Shown here one piece after another: positions 21,275-30,199 of a stretch of DNA of 64,000 nucleotides. The DNA lies in assembly GCA_946965045.2 (NCBI GenBank), contig OX337232.1:3782001-3846000 (forward strand), in the 5' to 3' direction. A model generated the notes under the pieces. The model saw only the letters and a program-made list of their open reading frames with translations. It searched no databases and was not told the origin of the DNA. The position numbers were made by a program, and so were the translations under genes. The DNA comes from Epithemia pelagica (taxonomy: Eukaryota > Bacillariophyta > Bacillariophyceae > Surirellales > Surirellaceae). Position 1 is the stretch's first letter. Each line of letters begins with the position of its first letter.

Positions 21275-22677
21275 TTAAGGTGCTTGAATCATCTTGTTAT
21301 ACTCACTGATCAACTTACGATCTTCTTCAGAAAGTTTGAACCATAGGTCACGCGGTAGACTAACCTTGGACGAAGAGGATGGAGATTCAGATGTCGCTTT
21401 GGTGTTGTGGACATGATACTCCATATCATCTTGTGAGGTTATGTCAGCATCTGTATCTTGGCCATATAGTGATTCATGTTGTTTGACATGTCGACGGCGA
21501 CTATGAACAGATGACTGGGTTGCTTGATCATGGTCATAAGCTGCGTCTAGAAGGAGACGGAAGTATGATTGATAGCAAAGGGATTTTGCACCGGATTTGG
21601 TGTTCACCACATTATCCAAGATCTTGACTCGGCGGAGATCAGGTACCTTTTCTACAGCTTGCATGAGGAAGGTCATCCTGGTATGATCAGGGATGCAATC
21701 AGACAATGTCACTAGATTGTCTAGCAAACGTAGCTGCTCTTGAAAGTGTAGAAGAAATTGACGTGTTGTTCCGCGCCATGTGTCGTCAAGACGTAGATTG
21801 GAAATGTAGTTGGTTAAACGGAGGACTTCTCGCTTTGCTAGGTCGGATTCGGTATGCAAAGAGTGTAACTTCTGCAATACGGCACGCGCATCTTCATCAT
21901 GTTCATGTTCACGTACATAGGCTCGACCTTGGTCAGTCTGAATGATACGGACAAGAACGGAGTAAAGAAATACTTGTTGCTCTTAAAAAGTTCCTCGGCA
22001 TACTCATCATCATGGGGTGGTGTGTATTTGAAATTCAGAACGTTGGATAGGCCTTGAGCCTTAGCTGTAGTCTTGAATACACGCCAGAATGAATCGTAGT
22101 ATCGTTCATCCTTGAATACCTCATATGCAGTTGCGTCGCGCTTAGTTCCCTTTCTGAATGCTGTAAGGTCTTGTTGAGATTGGGATGCGGCAGTAACTGT
22201 GCTGACAGATTTCACAGATGACGGTGACTTCATTGGCGAGACTGGAACTTGGCTAGATGGTCCCTTAGAGAAATCTGTGTTGATCCTCCAAGTGTTGAAC
22301 TCTTTCCTTGTTAGTTTCATCCAGTCGCTATTGGATAGCTCGTCTTGAATTTCATTGGTCTTGTATATGGCCCAATAAGCCAAGAGCTTGATCTGCTGTC
22401 TTGTGGGGCCTTGTAGATCATGTGTCTGTTTGTTGACCTTGTATTGTGTCAGTTCCTTCATGGATTCCTCGGTATTAGTTTGCATATACGAGATAACATG
22501 GGTAATGTTCTCAAAACCATGGTATTTCATCCACTTCATTAAGTAGTCGGCCCTTTCTTTGGTAAAGAATTGGCAGACAGTAAATATGATGTGGTCGAAT
22601 AGGTCTGTGTTCGAGACATTGTCTTGGTTATCTTCTCCCTTAGGAGTCGTAGGTGTCTTGGGTGATTGAGGATCCAT
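21275..22677 (-). pseudogene. Copia gag, split by a frameshift
   Basis: Starts at the ATG at 22677. The first frame runs to 21838, and a second frame (21275-21877) carries the expected continuation. The natural reading switches near 21961-21970, where the first frame leaves TPFLSVSFRLT and the other gives YSVLVRIIQTDQGRAYV, continuing through ILDNVVNTKSGAKSLCYQ. A one-base loss in a TTTCTTTAC stretch would explain it. The Gag contains the helical capsid-like region with FTKERADYLMKWMKYHGF. It ends SEYNKMIQAP and then TAA, directly in frame with the protease-integrase. Confidence 0.8.
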
Positions 22678-22997
22678 GGTGTTATTTGGTTGGTTCGATG
22701 TTTATTTAATGTGCGGTGTGATGTGGTTTATTTAATGTGTGATGTGATGTGAACCCGGATGTACCACGTGTGCCACGTATGTACCACGTATGTGATACCC
22801 GGATGTGTGTTGTGATGTGCGACTCCTGGAAATTTCCGTTGATTCCGACAAATTTTCGCCGAGTTTCAACAAATTTTCGCCGAATTTTCGCGATTTGACG
22901 GGAATGTGTGGCGTGTTGTGCGACCAAGGGTACCCGGATGTGCGTTGAGTTTAAGTCTTGGAAAGCTTTTGAGAGGACGGGAGTTAACTATGAGTAA
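22678..22997. other. Copia internal spacer with short imperfect repeats
   Basis: Between the extra 5' ORF and gag. It holds repeated gtgatgtg/ttatttaatgtg words (22695-22755), a gtaccacgtatgt pair (22760-22800) and acaaattttcgccga pairs (22845-22880). It may act as leader or packaging sequence. No gene seen. Confidence 0.5.
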
Positions 22998-23777
22998 TTA
23001 AGCTTCGGTCTCCGAATCCCCACTCTCTTCCGAATGATCAGAGTCGTTTCCAGGCTCAGATGGGGCAGCACAAGCAACAGGAGAAGGGGTATCACCTTCA
23101 GCCAGGTGATTCTCGACCTCGGTACGCAAAGGGAAGATAGTTGCACGATGGTCCTCGATGGTATGGACCTCGTGGATGTAGGCAACGTAGTTATCTAGGC
23201 GTACAACGTTAGGAGGCAGAGGGCAAGTCGTCGCGTTCACGACGTGGATGGTATTGTAGTATCCAGTTGGGCGCTCGAAGGTTAGGAAGCGGAGGTGGAC
23301 AGTACGGATGGGGTTGCCCGAGAGGGCGGCCAAGATGAGGCGACGCCTCGGAGAACGATGAAGTTGGTCGTTCAGACGGTCAATGTCTTCTTGGTCGACG
23401 ATGTGGGTCACCGATTGGAACTGGCGTTCGATCTGGGTCTCCCCACGGATGATCTCGGGATCGAAGGTCGAACAAGTTGGTTGACGGAAGTACTTGATAT
23501 GATCAGCAATCAACCGGGTGGTACGACGGGATCGAGAAGGGACGAGCCGACGAGGCGGACTCGGGGGCCGAAGCAACGGCGCAGGGATCGGAGCGTGAGG
23601 CTGGGTTGGAGTCTCGAATGGGTTGCTGTTAGAACTGTCGACGGAGATGTTGACCGATGTGTTGGCTGCCTTCGGCGTCGGCACCAGTTCCTGCTGCACC
23701 AGGGTATCGGGCTGCCCGGGATGCAGGTTGGCTCGATAGATCTGTCGTACAGGAGTGATAAGCTCGTTAGTATCCAT
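22998..23777 (-). CDS. Extra ORF between 5' LTR and gag of the copia element, unknown function
   Basis: 259 residues, ATG at 23777, 37 bases inside the 5' LTR and in sense with gag. The N-terminal 90 residues are Pro/Ser/Arg-rich. The middle reads like a folded domain (PTCSTFDPEIIRGETQIERQ, then HIVDQEDIDRLNDQLHRSP, then GNPIRTVHLRFLTFERP). The end is acidic (Glu/Ser/Asp). No known domain, zinc knuckle or membrane span is seen. Copia elements normally begin with gag, so this is an additional gene or a captured host fragment. It is unbroken although gag and pol are broken. Confidence 0.6.
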   Translation of the reverse strand: MDTNELITPVRQIYRANLHPGQPDTLVQQELVPTPKAANTSVNISVDSSNSNPFETPTQPHAPIPAPLLRPPSPPRRLVPSRSRRTTRLIADHIKYFRQPTCSTFDPEIIRGETQIERQFQSVTHIVDQEDIDRLNDQLHRSPRRRLILAALSGNPIRTVHLRFLTFERPTGYYNTIHVVNATTCPLPPNVVRLDNYVAYIHEVHTIEDHRATIFPLRTEVENHLAEGDTPSPVACAAPSEPGNDSDHSEESGDSETEA

Positions 23778-23813
23778 GAAACCACAAGGAAATAAGCTTT
23801 GAGACTGTTAATC

Positions 23814-24596
23814 TGTTACAATTCTTTCTGAATCGTAGGGACATTGATGCTCGGTAGAGCAGACAATCAGGTAGGTCACCAACCGATACAAGCTTCTCAG
23901 GGTCAGAGAAGCAAGCAAGTCGAAGTCTATCAGAAGGATAGTCGGGACACAAAAGAAGATGTGATAAATGGTGATATTGTTAGATTGTGTGTTGATTACT
24001 ACGATAGGTCTACGTGAAATGTTCGGTCCTGCCAAGGGTCATGTGTCATGGGTTCTTGGCGGCAACAGGTTTGGAATAGTTGGAGTCGATTCATGTGATG
24101 TATATGACATGTATATGTGGACGGATAACATATACAGGGTCAACAGCTCTTGCTTTGGGTTGGCATAGTTGTTTTCATGGCGCGCAGCTTGTTGACAATT
24201 TGGAGATTGTGGGAATGGAAATATGGTCTCGCGTGATCGTGTGTCGTGCTTGGGATACTTAGACCGTTGGGTCGGATAGATGCCGACAGCGCTCGGATGT
24301 CGCTTGGGCGCGCTCGATGATTTCGGGCGCGTACGCTTAGGGCGTTAGTATAATGTCCGAGCAACGGCCAAATTTACGTCCGTTGTAATACCGCACGACC
24401 CAGTTTAGTCTTGAGAGTGAGTTCGTCAATCTATTCTCACTTTTCATGATTTGCGAAGAAATATAGGTCGATATAGCGCGAAGCTAGGGAACATAGCTCG
24501 AAGCTAGATGGCATGATGCGATAGCACGAGGCTATGTGACATGGGGAATCGATGAGATGTAGAATCTAACCACCATAGACGGTGAGAATTCTAACA
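23814..24596 (-). repeat. 5' LTR of the copia element
   Basis: 783 bp, the same as 16215-16997 apart from one noted base. Near the 5' part in element orientation are short repeated words (cgaagctag and atagctcg, about 24475-24535) that could be regulatory. The promoter should be here and read leftward through the element. Confidence 0.95.
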
Positions 24597-24777
24597 CAGG
24601 TCGTGATTGTTGTGTTCGGAAACGAAAAGAATGTGAAGCCGAGTCGAGTTCTCCTTTCTTGTTGTGTTTTCTTTCTTGAGCCCCTTCTGGGCTCAACAAA
24701 GTCGTAAGCATTGGGACGTGCGACCAGCACTGAGAGAACAGAGCAGCAAGTACCGTGTTTGATTGTTGTTTTTAACC

Positions 24778-25362
24778 ATGGCCCAATCATCCAAAGACGG
24801 GTGGATCGACTGGAGAAAGTCCGAAAGTCGATCCATCTTGTTGCTGGACTTGGAAAGCGGCGTTCTTCCACTTGATATCACAGCCCAGGAAGCTTGGGAG
24901 ATCTACGCCTTGGAACCTGTGTTTATTGTTGAGGGTGTGGTCTTTGACCAATTCAAGGCCCGACTCGCAGGCCACCGGAAACAGGTGCGACGCGACCATG
25001 CTCAGCGTCAGCACGAAGAAGCGGCTCTCGTCCACGACCGTCAGTTGTATCCGCGTGCCTTCGTCAACCATCGTGCGGAACCAGTCTTCGACATGTCCGA
25101 AGCAAAGACTTTTTTGGAGCAAGATGTCGAATGTGGGAAGCCGCAGACGATGACAATGTCGGCGCTGTACCATTCGCGGCAGGCCTACCTCAAGTTTCGA
25201 CCAGACATCTTTCGACAACGCGTCTATCAAGAACAGCGTCGCCAGAAGTTTCTCGTGTACCTGGAGCAGAAACGAGTCCTCAAGGAAGAAGCTGCAGAGA
25301 AAAGGAGAAAGAAGGTCAGAGAAAAAGCGAGACAGACAAAAGAGAAAAGTGAAACAACTTAA
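24778..25362 (+). CDS. Transposon accessory protein, charged, Trp-rich start and coiled-coil end
   Basis: 194 residues from the ATG at 24778, placed in accMATGGCC context; the frame opens slightly earlier without good reason. The N-terminus has DGWIDWRKSESRSILLLDLE and then AQEAWEIYALEPVFIVEGV, followed by VFDQFKARLAGHRKQVRRD. The last 60 residues are a Lys/Glu/Arg-rich predicted coiled coil. No named family is recognised, but the W-xx-S...LL-DL-x-G and FKARLxxxR pattern suggests a conserved globular domain. It ends 27 bp before the right inverted repeat. Before the copia insertion it lay divergent to 14491-16170 with a ~220 bp spacer. Confidence 0.65.
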   Translation: MAQSSKDGWIDWRKSESRSILLLDLESGVLPLDITAQEAWEIYALEPVFIVEGVVFDQFKARLAGHRKQVRRDHAQRQHEEAALVHDRQLYPRAFVNHRAEPVFDMSEAKTFLEQDVECGKPQTMTMSALYHSRQAYLKFRPDIFRQRVYQEQRRQKFLVYLEQKRVLKEEAAEKRRKKVREKARQTKEKSETT

Positions 25363-25389
25363 CGTCCTGACTGGCCGATGACTCCGTAG

Positions 25390-26143
25390 AACATTAACCC
25401 ATAGTAGCAGTTGTTTGATTGTTGCGTCGTTTGTGTTGTTGCGTCGTTTGTGGATTTGTGGATTTGTGGATTTGTGGATTTGTGGATTTGTGGATTTGTG
25501 GATTTGTGGATTTGTGGATTTGTGGATTTGTGGATTTGTGGATTTGTGGATTTGTGGATTTGTGGATTTGTGGATTTGTGGATTTGTGGATTTGTGGATT
25601 TGTGGATTTGTGGATTTGTGGATTTGTGGATTTGTGGATTTGTGGATTTGTGGATTTGTGGATTCGTCCAGACAAGGCTGTCGAAACAACCAGTCTGAAC
25701 CGCCATTTCCACCGTACCGTCGGCCATGGTCAACTTGCACGATGCACGACGATCGAGAAAAGAACACATAATCATTCATCATGTCAAACTCATCATGTTG
25801 CACATGGCGAAGAAATTTCGTGCCATGTGCTATGCAGTCAACTGTGACTGCATGCGATGCATTCGGGACTAATTTTTGGGGGGCTTTGGGGGAGCAGCAG
25901 AAAAACAATTCTACTTAGAATTTTCTATTTGTCTATTTAGGAACATGGCACGCTCAACAATTATCAACAATTGACAACATTTATCCACATCGCTCAACTC
26001 CGCATTGGGGGTATTGTAGTATAACGTCTTATAACGGTCTTAATAAGTAGAGCTATACAACAAAAAGTCTATACGACATCGTAGTTTGTGGAAGTTTGTC
26101 TATATTTGTATGTGGTCCACAAAAAATACCGAGTATCCCAGGC
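25390..26143 (-). repeat. Right terminal inverted repeat (754 bp)
   Basis: Inverted copy of 11984-12680. The extra length comes from more copies of the 8-bp satellite; elsewhere it differs by scattered substitutions and a ~10-bp indel near the inner edge. Confidence 0.9.
25447..25662 (-). repeat. 8-bp satellite (tttgtgga), 27 copies, in the right inverted repeat
   Basis: Perfect tandem array, the reverse complement of the left array, with 27 copies against 19. All frames are open for the same arithmetic reason. Confidence 0.97.
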
Positions 26144-27470
26144 ATTTAAGATTCAACAATTCCCAATTTTTGAACCCACGACACCATGGAGCATCTTCTT
26201 GTTGTGTCTCTCATTCTATTGTACTGCAATCGTAGAATTGGAACGAATGTCAATCGAAACAAACAAGGCGCATCCATTCGGTACTTGCATCTCTGAACTA
26301 GAGGTCCTTCTTCTTCTTCTTCTTCTTCTTCTTCTTTGGATGACGCGCCAGCAGGACAGCTGTAAATTTTGGTACATGGCGCAGCCCCATCGCCGAATGA
26401 CGACGCCGACGACGACAAGGACAACTCTTCACTATTCTTGCTCTCTTTGGAACTGTCCAGTGCAGCCTCCCCCACAAACCAACCACCAACAACGCGCATC
26501 CCCAAAACAATTCGAACAAGAAGGAACGTCCTGTCGTCGTGCAGACGTTTGCACCACGGCGTAACCCAAAAAAGGAAGCAGTGTGTTTTTTCACAATGAT
26601 TGATCGTATCATTATTCTCTCTCCTGGCGTACTAGCACACTCTGGGGCAAATCCCCGAACCGCAGTGTTAGTAAGACTACTTCACGGTGATTCATTCCTT
26701 TAGAGGAGGGTCGCCCGGCGCGAAGGGTAGAATGACGAGAAGGGCATATGTTCGAGGAGGGCGCATGCCCGACAAGACATATGCCCGTCGAGTCATTCTC
26801 CCGACAAGCCGGGCGCCCGACGAGGAAGGAATGAGAAATCACAGGGGAGTAATCTGCTTACTTTATATCTAGATATGTAGGTAGTGACTACCGCCCGGTT
26901 ATATTATGAGATGGGATGTCGCAGGGACATAATGTTCCTTTCGCGGTTCACCCATGATATCGCGCGATTCGCACGATCACTACTTCCCGGCTCTACAATA
27001 AAATTCTACTGTAAAATAAAAATGTGAGACGAACTACCTGCATAGCTAGGTATATAGTTAGTGTTGTGTTGCCCGCCTCTCTCATTGTCTGTCGCCTGTT
27101 GTGGTGATGGGGATGGTCCGGCGGAGGTTCGGCATCGGTCGCACAAAAAAAGAGAGGACACCTCCGGTCGCACACACCCAGGAGCGCCGGTCGCATCACA
27201 ACCACATCACCGGTCGCACCAAAACAAACCCGGATCTTCGAAAAGGATGCAGTGACATTCAAGAGAGATCCATCCATGCAGCAACCATCATGACCATAAT
27301 ACGGAGATATACTCGAGGAACGAGAGCGTCGTATCCTCTGGGGATGTGGTCGTTGTCTGGACCAGCATTCAAAACTCTTGGAACCAGTCCTCTGTCGTCG
27401 TCGAGAGAAGGAGAACGAGTGAGAAGGAACCAAGTGGCTCACAACATTCGAAATCGAAACCAACACCCAA
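26144..27470. other. Gene-free interval with a foldback element
   Basis: Upstream of the P450 gene. It holds a TTC/GAA microsatellite (about 26308-26337), the foldback element at 26671-26861, and a stretch with repeated ggtcgca words (27127-27220). Frames here look like shadows. Confidence 0.5.
26671..26861. mobile_element. Foldback/MITE-like imperfect palindrome (191 bp)
   Basis: The left arm (gtaag...cattcct...cgcccggcg...aatgac...gggcatatg, 26671-26750) pairs with the right arm (catatgccc at 26778, gtcatt at 26792, cgggcg near 26810, aggaatgag near 26825, cttac at 26857). The centre is near gggcgcatgcccgac. Arms of about 80-90 bp with mismatches and no coding content fit a MITE or foldback remnant. 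Confidence 0.65.
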
Positions 27471-30044
27471 ATGGCAGTTGGGTGGTTCGGCCGTGCTCTT
27501 CTCGGGTTCTTCCGGACGGAGCAAGACGAGGAAGAGGACAATCATCCATCCCTATGTCACGTCCATGACAATAAAAACAACATGAATGACCAAGGGACCC
27601 TCCTCGCAGGCTCGTTTGTGGTGGATGGTTCGATTTGGGATGGACCGACGACGACTCGTGTTTTGTGTGGTTGGCGTGTCGTCGTATGGGTGTTCTGCTT
27701 CGTACTAATCCTCGCACTGGTGCTGACCACTCTCTTATGGATGTGCATGACCCGGCAACGTCGCTACTTGTCGCGAACTCGTCCTCTGGCCGAGATTCCC
27801 TACGTGGTACCACATGCACCCCATGCGTTGTTGGGACATTTGCCCTACTTGGGGCAAGCCCACAATGTCGTGGACGGACAAGCCCGGGTCGTCCGTGACG
27901 GTGCCAGTGGGGGACCCTTGGGCCTTGTCACGTTTTGGACGGTGCACACACCGACCGTGTCCGTCTTGGACGCTCGGACCATGCGTCGCTGGCTGTGTCA
28001 AAGCAGTGCCCGCTATCCCAGTCCGTTGCAAGCTCGGCATTTGCAACGCCTCGTGGGACCGTCGTCCGTCCTCTTGCACAATGGCGTGGCGTGGAAATGG
28101 CATCGGACCGTGATGCAGCAACATTCCTTTGTCGTATCGCCGTCGTCAGTGTCATCACCACAATCATCAGCATCGCAACAAGAACAACCACACGAGTCGG
28201 TCTTGGATGAGGCCTGTCGGACCTTTGCCCAAGCCTTGGTGGGAACCATGGTCCAAGAACAGCAAATGGCAACGGCAACACGACAGGAACAAGAAGAGGA
28301 CAACCAACCCGCAGGTTGGACCACGAATGCCTTGTCCATTGCTCGTCGGGCCACACTCCATGTCTTTGGACTGGCCGTCTTGGGCCATGATTTTCAGTGC
28401 TGTTGTCATTGTCGGGACGATGAGGACTCGTCGTCGTCGAGCACCTCCAGCACCACAAACCACAACAACAGCAACCCAACCAAGTGGCGCTTGGCACTGG
28501 ATCGTCCCGTGCCCGTCCTGGACCAAATGGCCCGCTTGCAACAAGAGTATACGCGACGACTCTTTCAATCGTCGTTGGACTGGTCTCGTCCCTGGTTGTA
28601 TCTGGCCGACCAATACTATTACGACTACGACCATAACCATCCCCATGGATGGTCCTCCACGTCCTGGTGGAATTTCTGGGTGGCGGATACCCCCGCCAAT
28701 CGACAACATGCCCAGGATTATCACGACTTGAGACACACCTTGCACGACATTGTGCAAGAACGACAACAACGACTGCAACGACAGCAGCAAGACGAGCACA
28801 CAACGACCAATGACAACCACAAGGACAAGGACAAGGACGACAACCGGACGGATTCCTCCCCTCGTCGCAACAACAATCATCATCGTCAAGTCTGGTTGGA
28901 TCGCCTATTGCTCGAGCAGCAACAAACCAATTCCCACCACAACGACAACACTCCACCCAAGGAACCGCAATCGCACTCGTCTTTTGATTGTGGCATGGAC
29001 TGGAACGACGCGGCCGCCGTAGCCGATTGGTTGGTGACAATCTTGTTTGGTGGTTATGATACCACCGCCTTGGCCGTCGGGTATACCTTGTACTTGTTGG
29101 CGCAGTTTCCCGCGCATCAAGAGCACTGTGCCCACGAAGCCGACCGAGTTCTTTCGTCTGGATCATTGTCCCACGACTCGTGGCACCAATTTCCATACAT
29201 TACGGCCTGCCTCTGGGAAGCCTTGCGATTGTATCCACCGGCCACTGTCACGGCTCGCAGTTTGGAACGACCCGTGACAGTGGATTTGACCCAGGAAGAC
29301 GACAATGATGATTGGAATCAGGAGGGGGAGGAGGAACCAGTGACCACGACAAGAACAAGAACCACAACAGCAAGGAGAGTGGACGACCAGTCCGACCCAC
29401 ATTCACCATCCAAACCAACCACAACCACCACAAAAACCAACAACAACAAACGAATCGTCACCTTGCCTCCCCAGACGCGCATCTTGTGTTCCTTTTATTG
29501 GATTCATCGCGACGGGCGAAACTTTGCCCGACCCTTGGAATTTTTGCCCCAACGATGGGTGCAACAACGACGAACCCAATCACACGAGCCATGTCACAAC
29601 ACCACAAGGGGCGACCACAGCCACACGACAAATCCGACGACGACGAGCAATTCTAGTATTTGGGAACCACGCACGGCAGACCCGGATCACAACCAGGACA
29701 ATTCGGTTCCGCGGGGCGATGTTCGAAATCACTTGGCCTTTTCAGCCGGGGGACGCAATTGTGTCGGACAAGGCTTGGCCCTCGACATGATTCCCCGTCT
29801 GTTGGCTCACGTGTTGCAATCGGTGCAAGTGGAAGCCTGTAGTGGTGGTGCGACGGGTTCCTGTAGCACGGACGACCAGGACGACCACACCGCGAGTCGG
29901 AGTCGTCCGAGTAAGGAGGAGGAGCCTGCATCCTCCTCCTCCTGCGTGGCCCCGGAATTGACCTTGGTCCGATATGGACTCAATGCCGTGCCCAAGGATG
30001 GAATTCCTCTCGTGTTTCGGTTGCGAAAACGACAAGGACAATGA
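27471..30044 (+). CDS. Cytochrome P450, membrane-anchored, with large low-complexity insertions
   Basis: 857 residues from the ATG at 27471; another Met at 27582 is possible. A hydrophobic span (about residues 67-92, VVVWVFCFVLILALVLTTLL) fits an ER anchor. Then come the Pro-rich hinge region and the P450 core. The I-helix oxygen-binding motif FGGYDTT is near residue 526, ExxR is in WEALRLYPP near 583, and the PERF-like LEFLPQRW follows. The heme Cys loop FSAGGRNCVG (about 757-766) fits FxxGxRxCxG. Normal P450s are ~500 residues. The excess comes from Gln/Asn/Asp/His/Thr-rich insertions between helices, notably before the I-helix, between ExxR and the heme loop, and near the C-terminus. All catalytic signatures are intact, so it may be active as a monooxygenase; substrate and CYP family cannot be read. 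Confidence 0.88.
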   Translation: MAVGWFGRALLGFFRTEQDEEEDNHPSLCHVHDNKNNMNDQGTLLAGSFVVDGSIWDGPTTTRVLCGWRVVVWVFCFVLILALVLTTLLWMCMTRQRRYLSRTRPLAEIPYVVPHAPHALLGHLPYLGQAHNVVDGQARVVRDGASGGPLGLVTFWTVHTPTVSVLDARTMRRWLCQSSARYPSPLQARHLQRLVGPSSVLLHNGVAWKWHRTVMQQHSFVVSPSSVSSPQSSASQQEQPHESVLDEACRTFAQALVGTMVQEQQMATATRQEQEEDNQPAGWTTNALSIARRATLHVFGLAVLGHDFQCCCHCRDDEDSSSSSTSSTTNHNNSNPTKWRLALDRPVPVLDQMARLQQEYTRRLFQSSLDWSRPWLYLADQYYYDYDHNHPHGWSSTSWWNFWVADTPANRQHAQDYHDLRHTLHDIVQERQQRLQRQQQDEHTTTNDNHKDKDKDDNRTDSSPRRNNNHHRQVWLDRLLLEQQQTNSHHNDNTPPKEPQSHSSFDCGMDWNDAAAVADWLVTILFGGYDTTALAVGYTLYLLAQFPAHQEHCAHEADRVLSSGSLSHDSWHQFPYITACLWEALRLYPPATVTARSLERPVTVDLTQEDDNDDWNQEGEEEPVTTTRTRTTTARRVDDQSDPHSPSKPTTTTTKTNNNKRIVTLPPQTRILCSFYWIHRDGRNFARPLEFLPQRWVQQRRTQSHEPCHNTTRGDHSHTTNPTTTSNSSIWEPRTADPDHNQDNSVPRGDVRNHLAFSAGGRNCVGQGLALDMIPRLLAHVLQSVQVEACSGGATGSCSTDDQDDHTASRSRPSKEEEPASSSSCVAPELTLVRYGLNAVPKDGIPLVFRLRKRQGQ

Positions 30045-30199
30045 CGCAATTCCGGGGGAAACGAGACAGAGTTGTTTCTCGATTCTATCGTAAGAACGAG
30101 AGGAGACACACACACATCACGGTTTGTTTTGGTATTTGGCTGGTATCCATGAAAAAGAGAAAGGCCCGATTCTTCTTCCAGACTACCTACCTAGTTCAG

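Larger units (their letters stand above)
16215..24596 (-). mobile_element. Ty1/copia (CoDi-like) LTR retrotransposon, nested, coding frames broken
   Basis: 8382 bp, transcribed on the minus strand. LTRs of 783 bp at 23814-24596 (5') and 16215-16997 (3') start TGTTAGAATT and end GTAACA, and differ at one base that I found (16451 versus 24050). The 5-bp target duplication CAGGT is at 16210-16214 and 24597-24601. A polypurine tract GTGGGGAG (about 16998-17005) abuts the 3' LTR. Order on the minus strand: extra ORF, gag, protease-integrase, RT-RNase H, which is copia order (integrase before RT). The DRGANGG protease motif matches diatom CoDi elements. The bases after the 5' LTR (gattaacagtctc) do not look like the usual initiator-Met primer site. 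The near-identical LTRs mean recent insertion, yet three coding breaks exist. Confidence 0.93.
11984..26143. mobile_element. Large inverted-repeat DNA transposon with four genes, split by a nested copia element
   Basis: Two long inverted repeats face each other: 11984-12680 and 25390-26143. Both start at the outer edge with gcctgggatactcggtattt and end inside with gggttaatgtt. Between them lie four genes that fill the space almost exactly: 12751-13230 (-), 13384-14283 (+, DDE transposase), 14491-16170 (-) and 24778-25362 (+). An LTR retrotransposon (16215-24596) interrupts the spacer of the last two. Without it and its duplicated 5 bp the element would be about 5.8 kb. I could not see a target-site duplication: the flanks are ...agctttg on the left and atttaag on the right. 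The transposase looks PIF/Harbinger/IS5-like (DDE_Tnp_4 type), but the long repeats and four genes are not the standard two-gene Harbinger layout. Confidence 0.8.

Noticed and set aside
11970-26155. Target-site duplication for the large inverted-repeat transposon
   Set aside because: Flanks tttg/attta give no matching 2-9 bp direct repeat at any of the end positions I tried.
27928-29196. 422-residue minus-strand frame across the P450
   Set aside because: Arg/Thr/Pro-rich shadow; P450 signatures lie on the plus strand.
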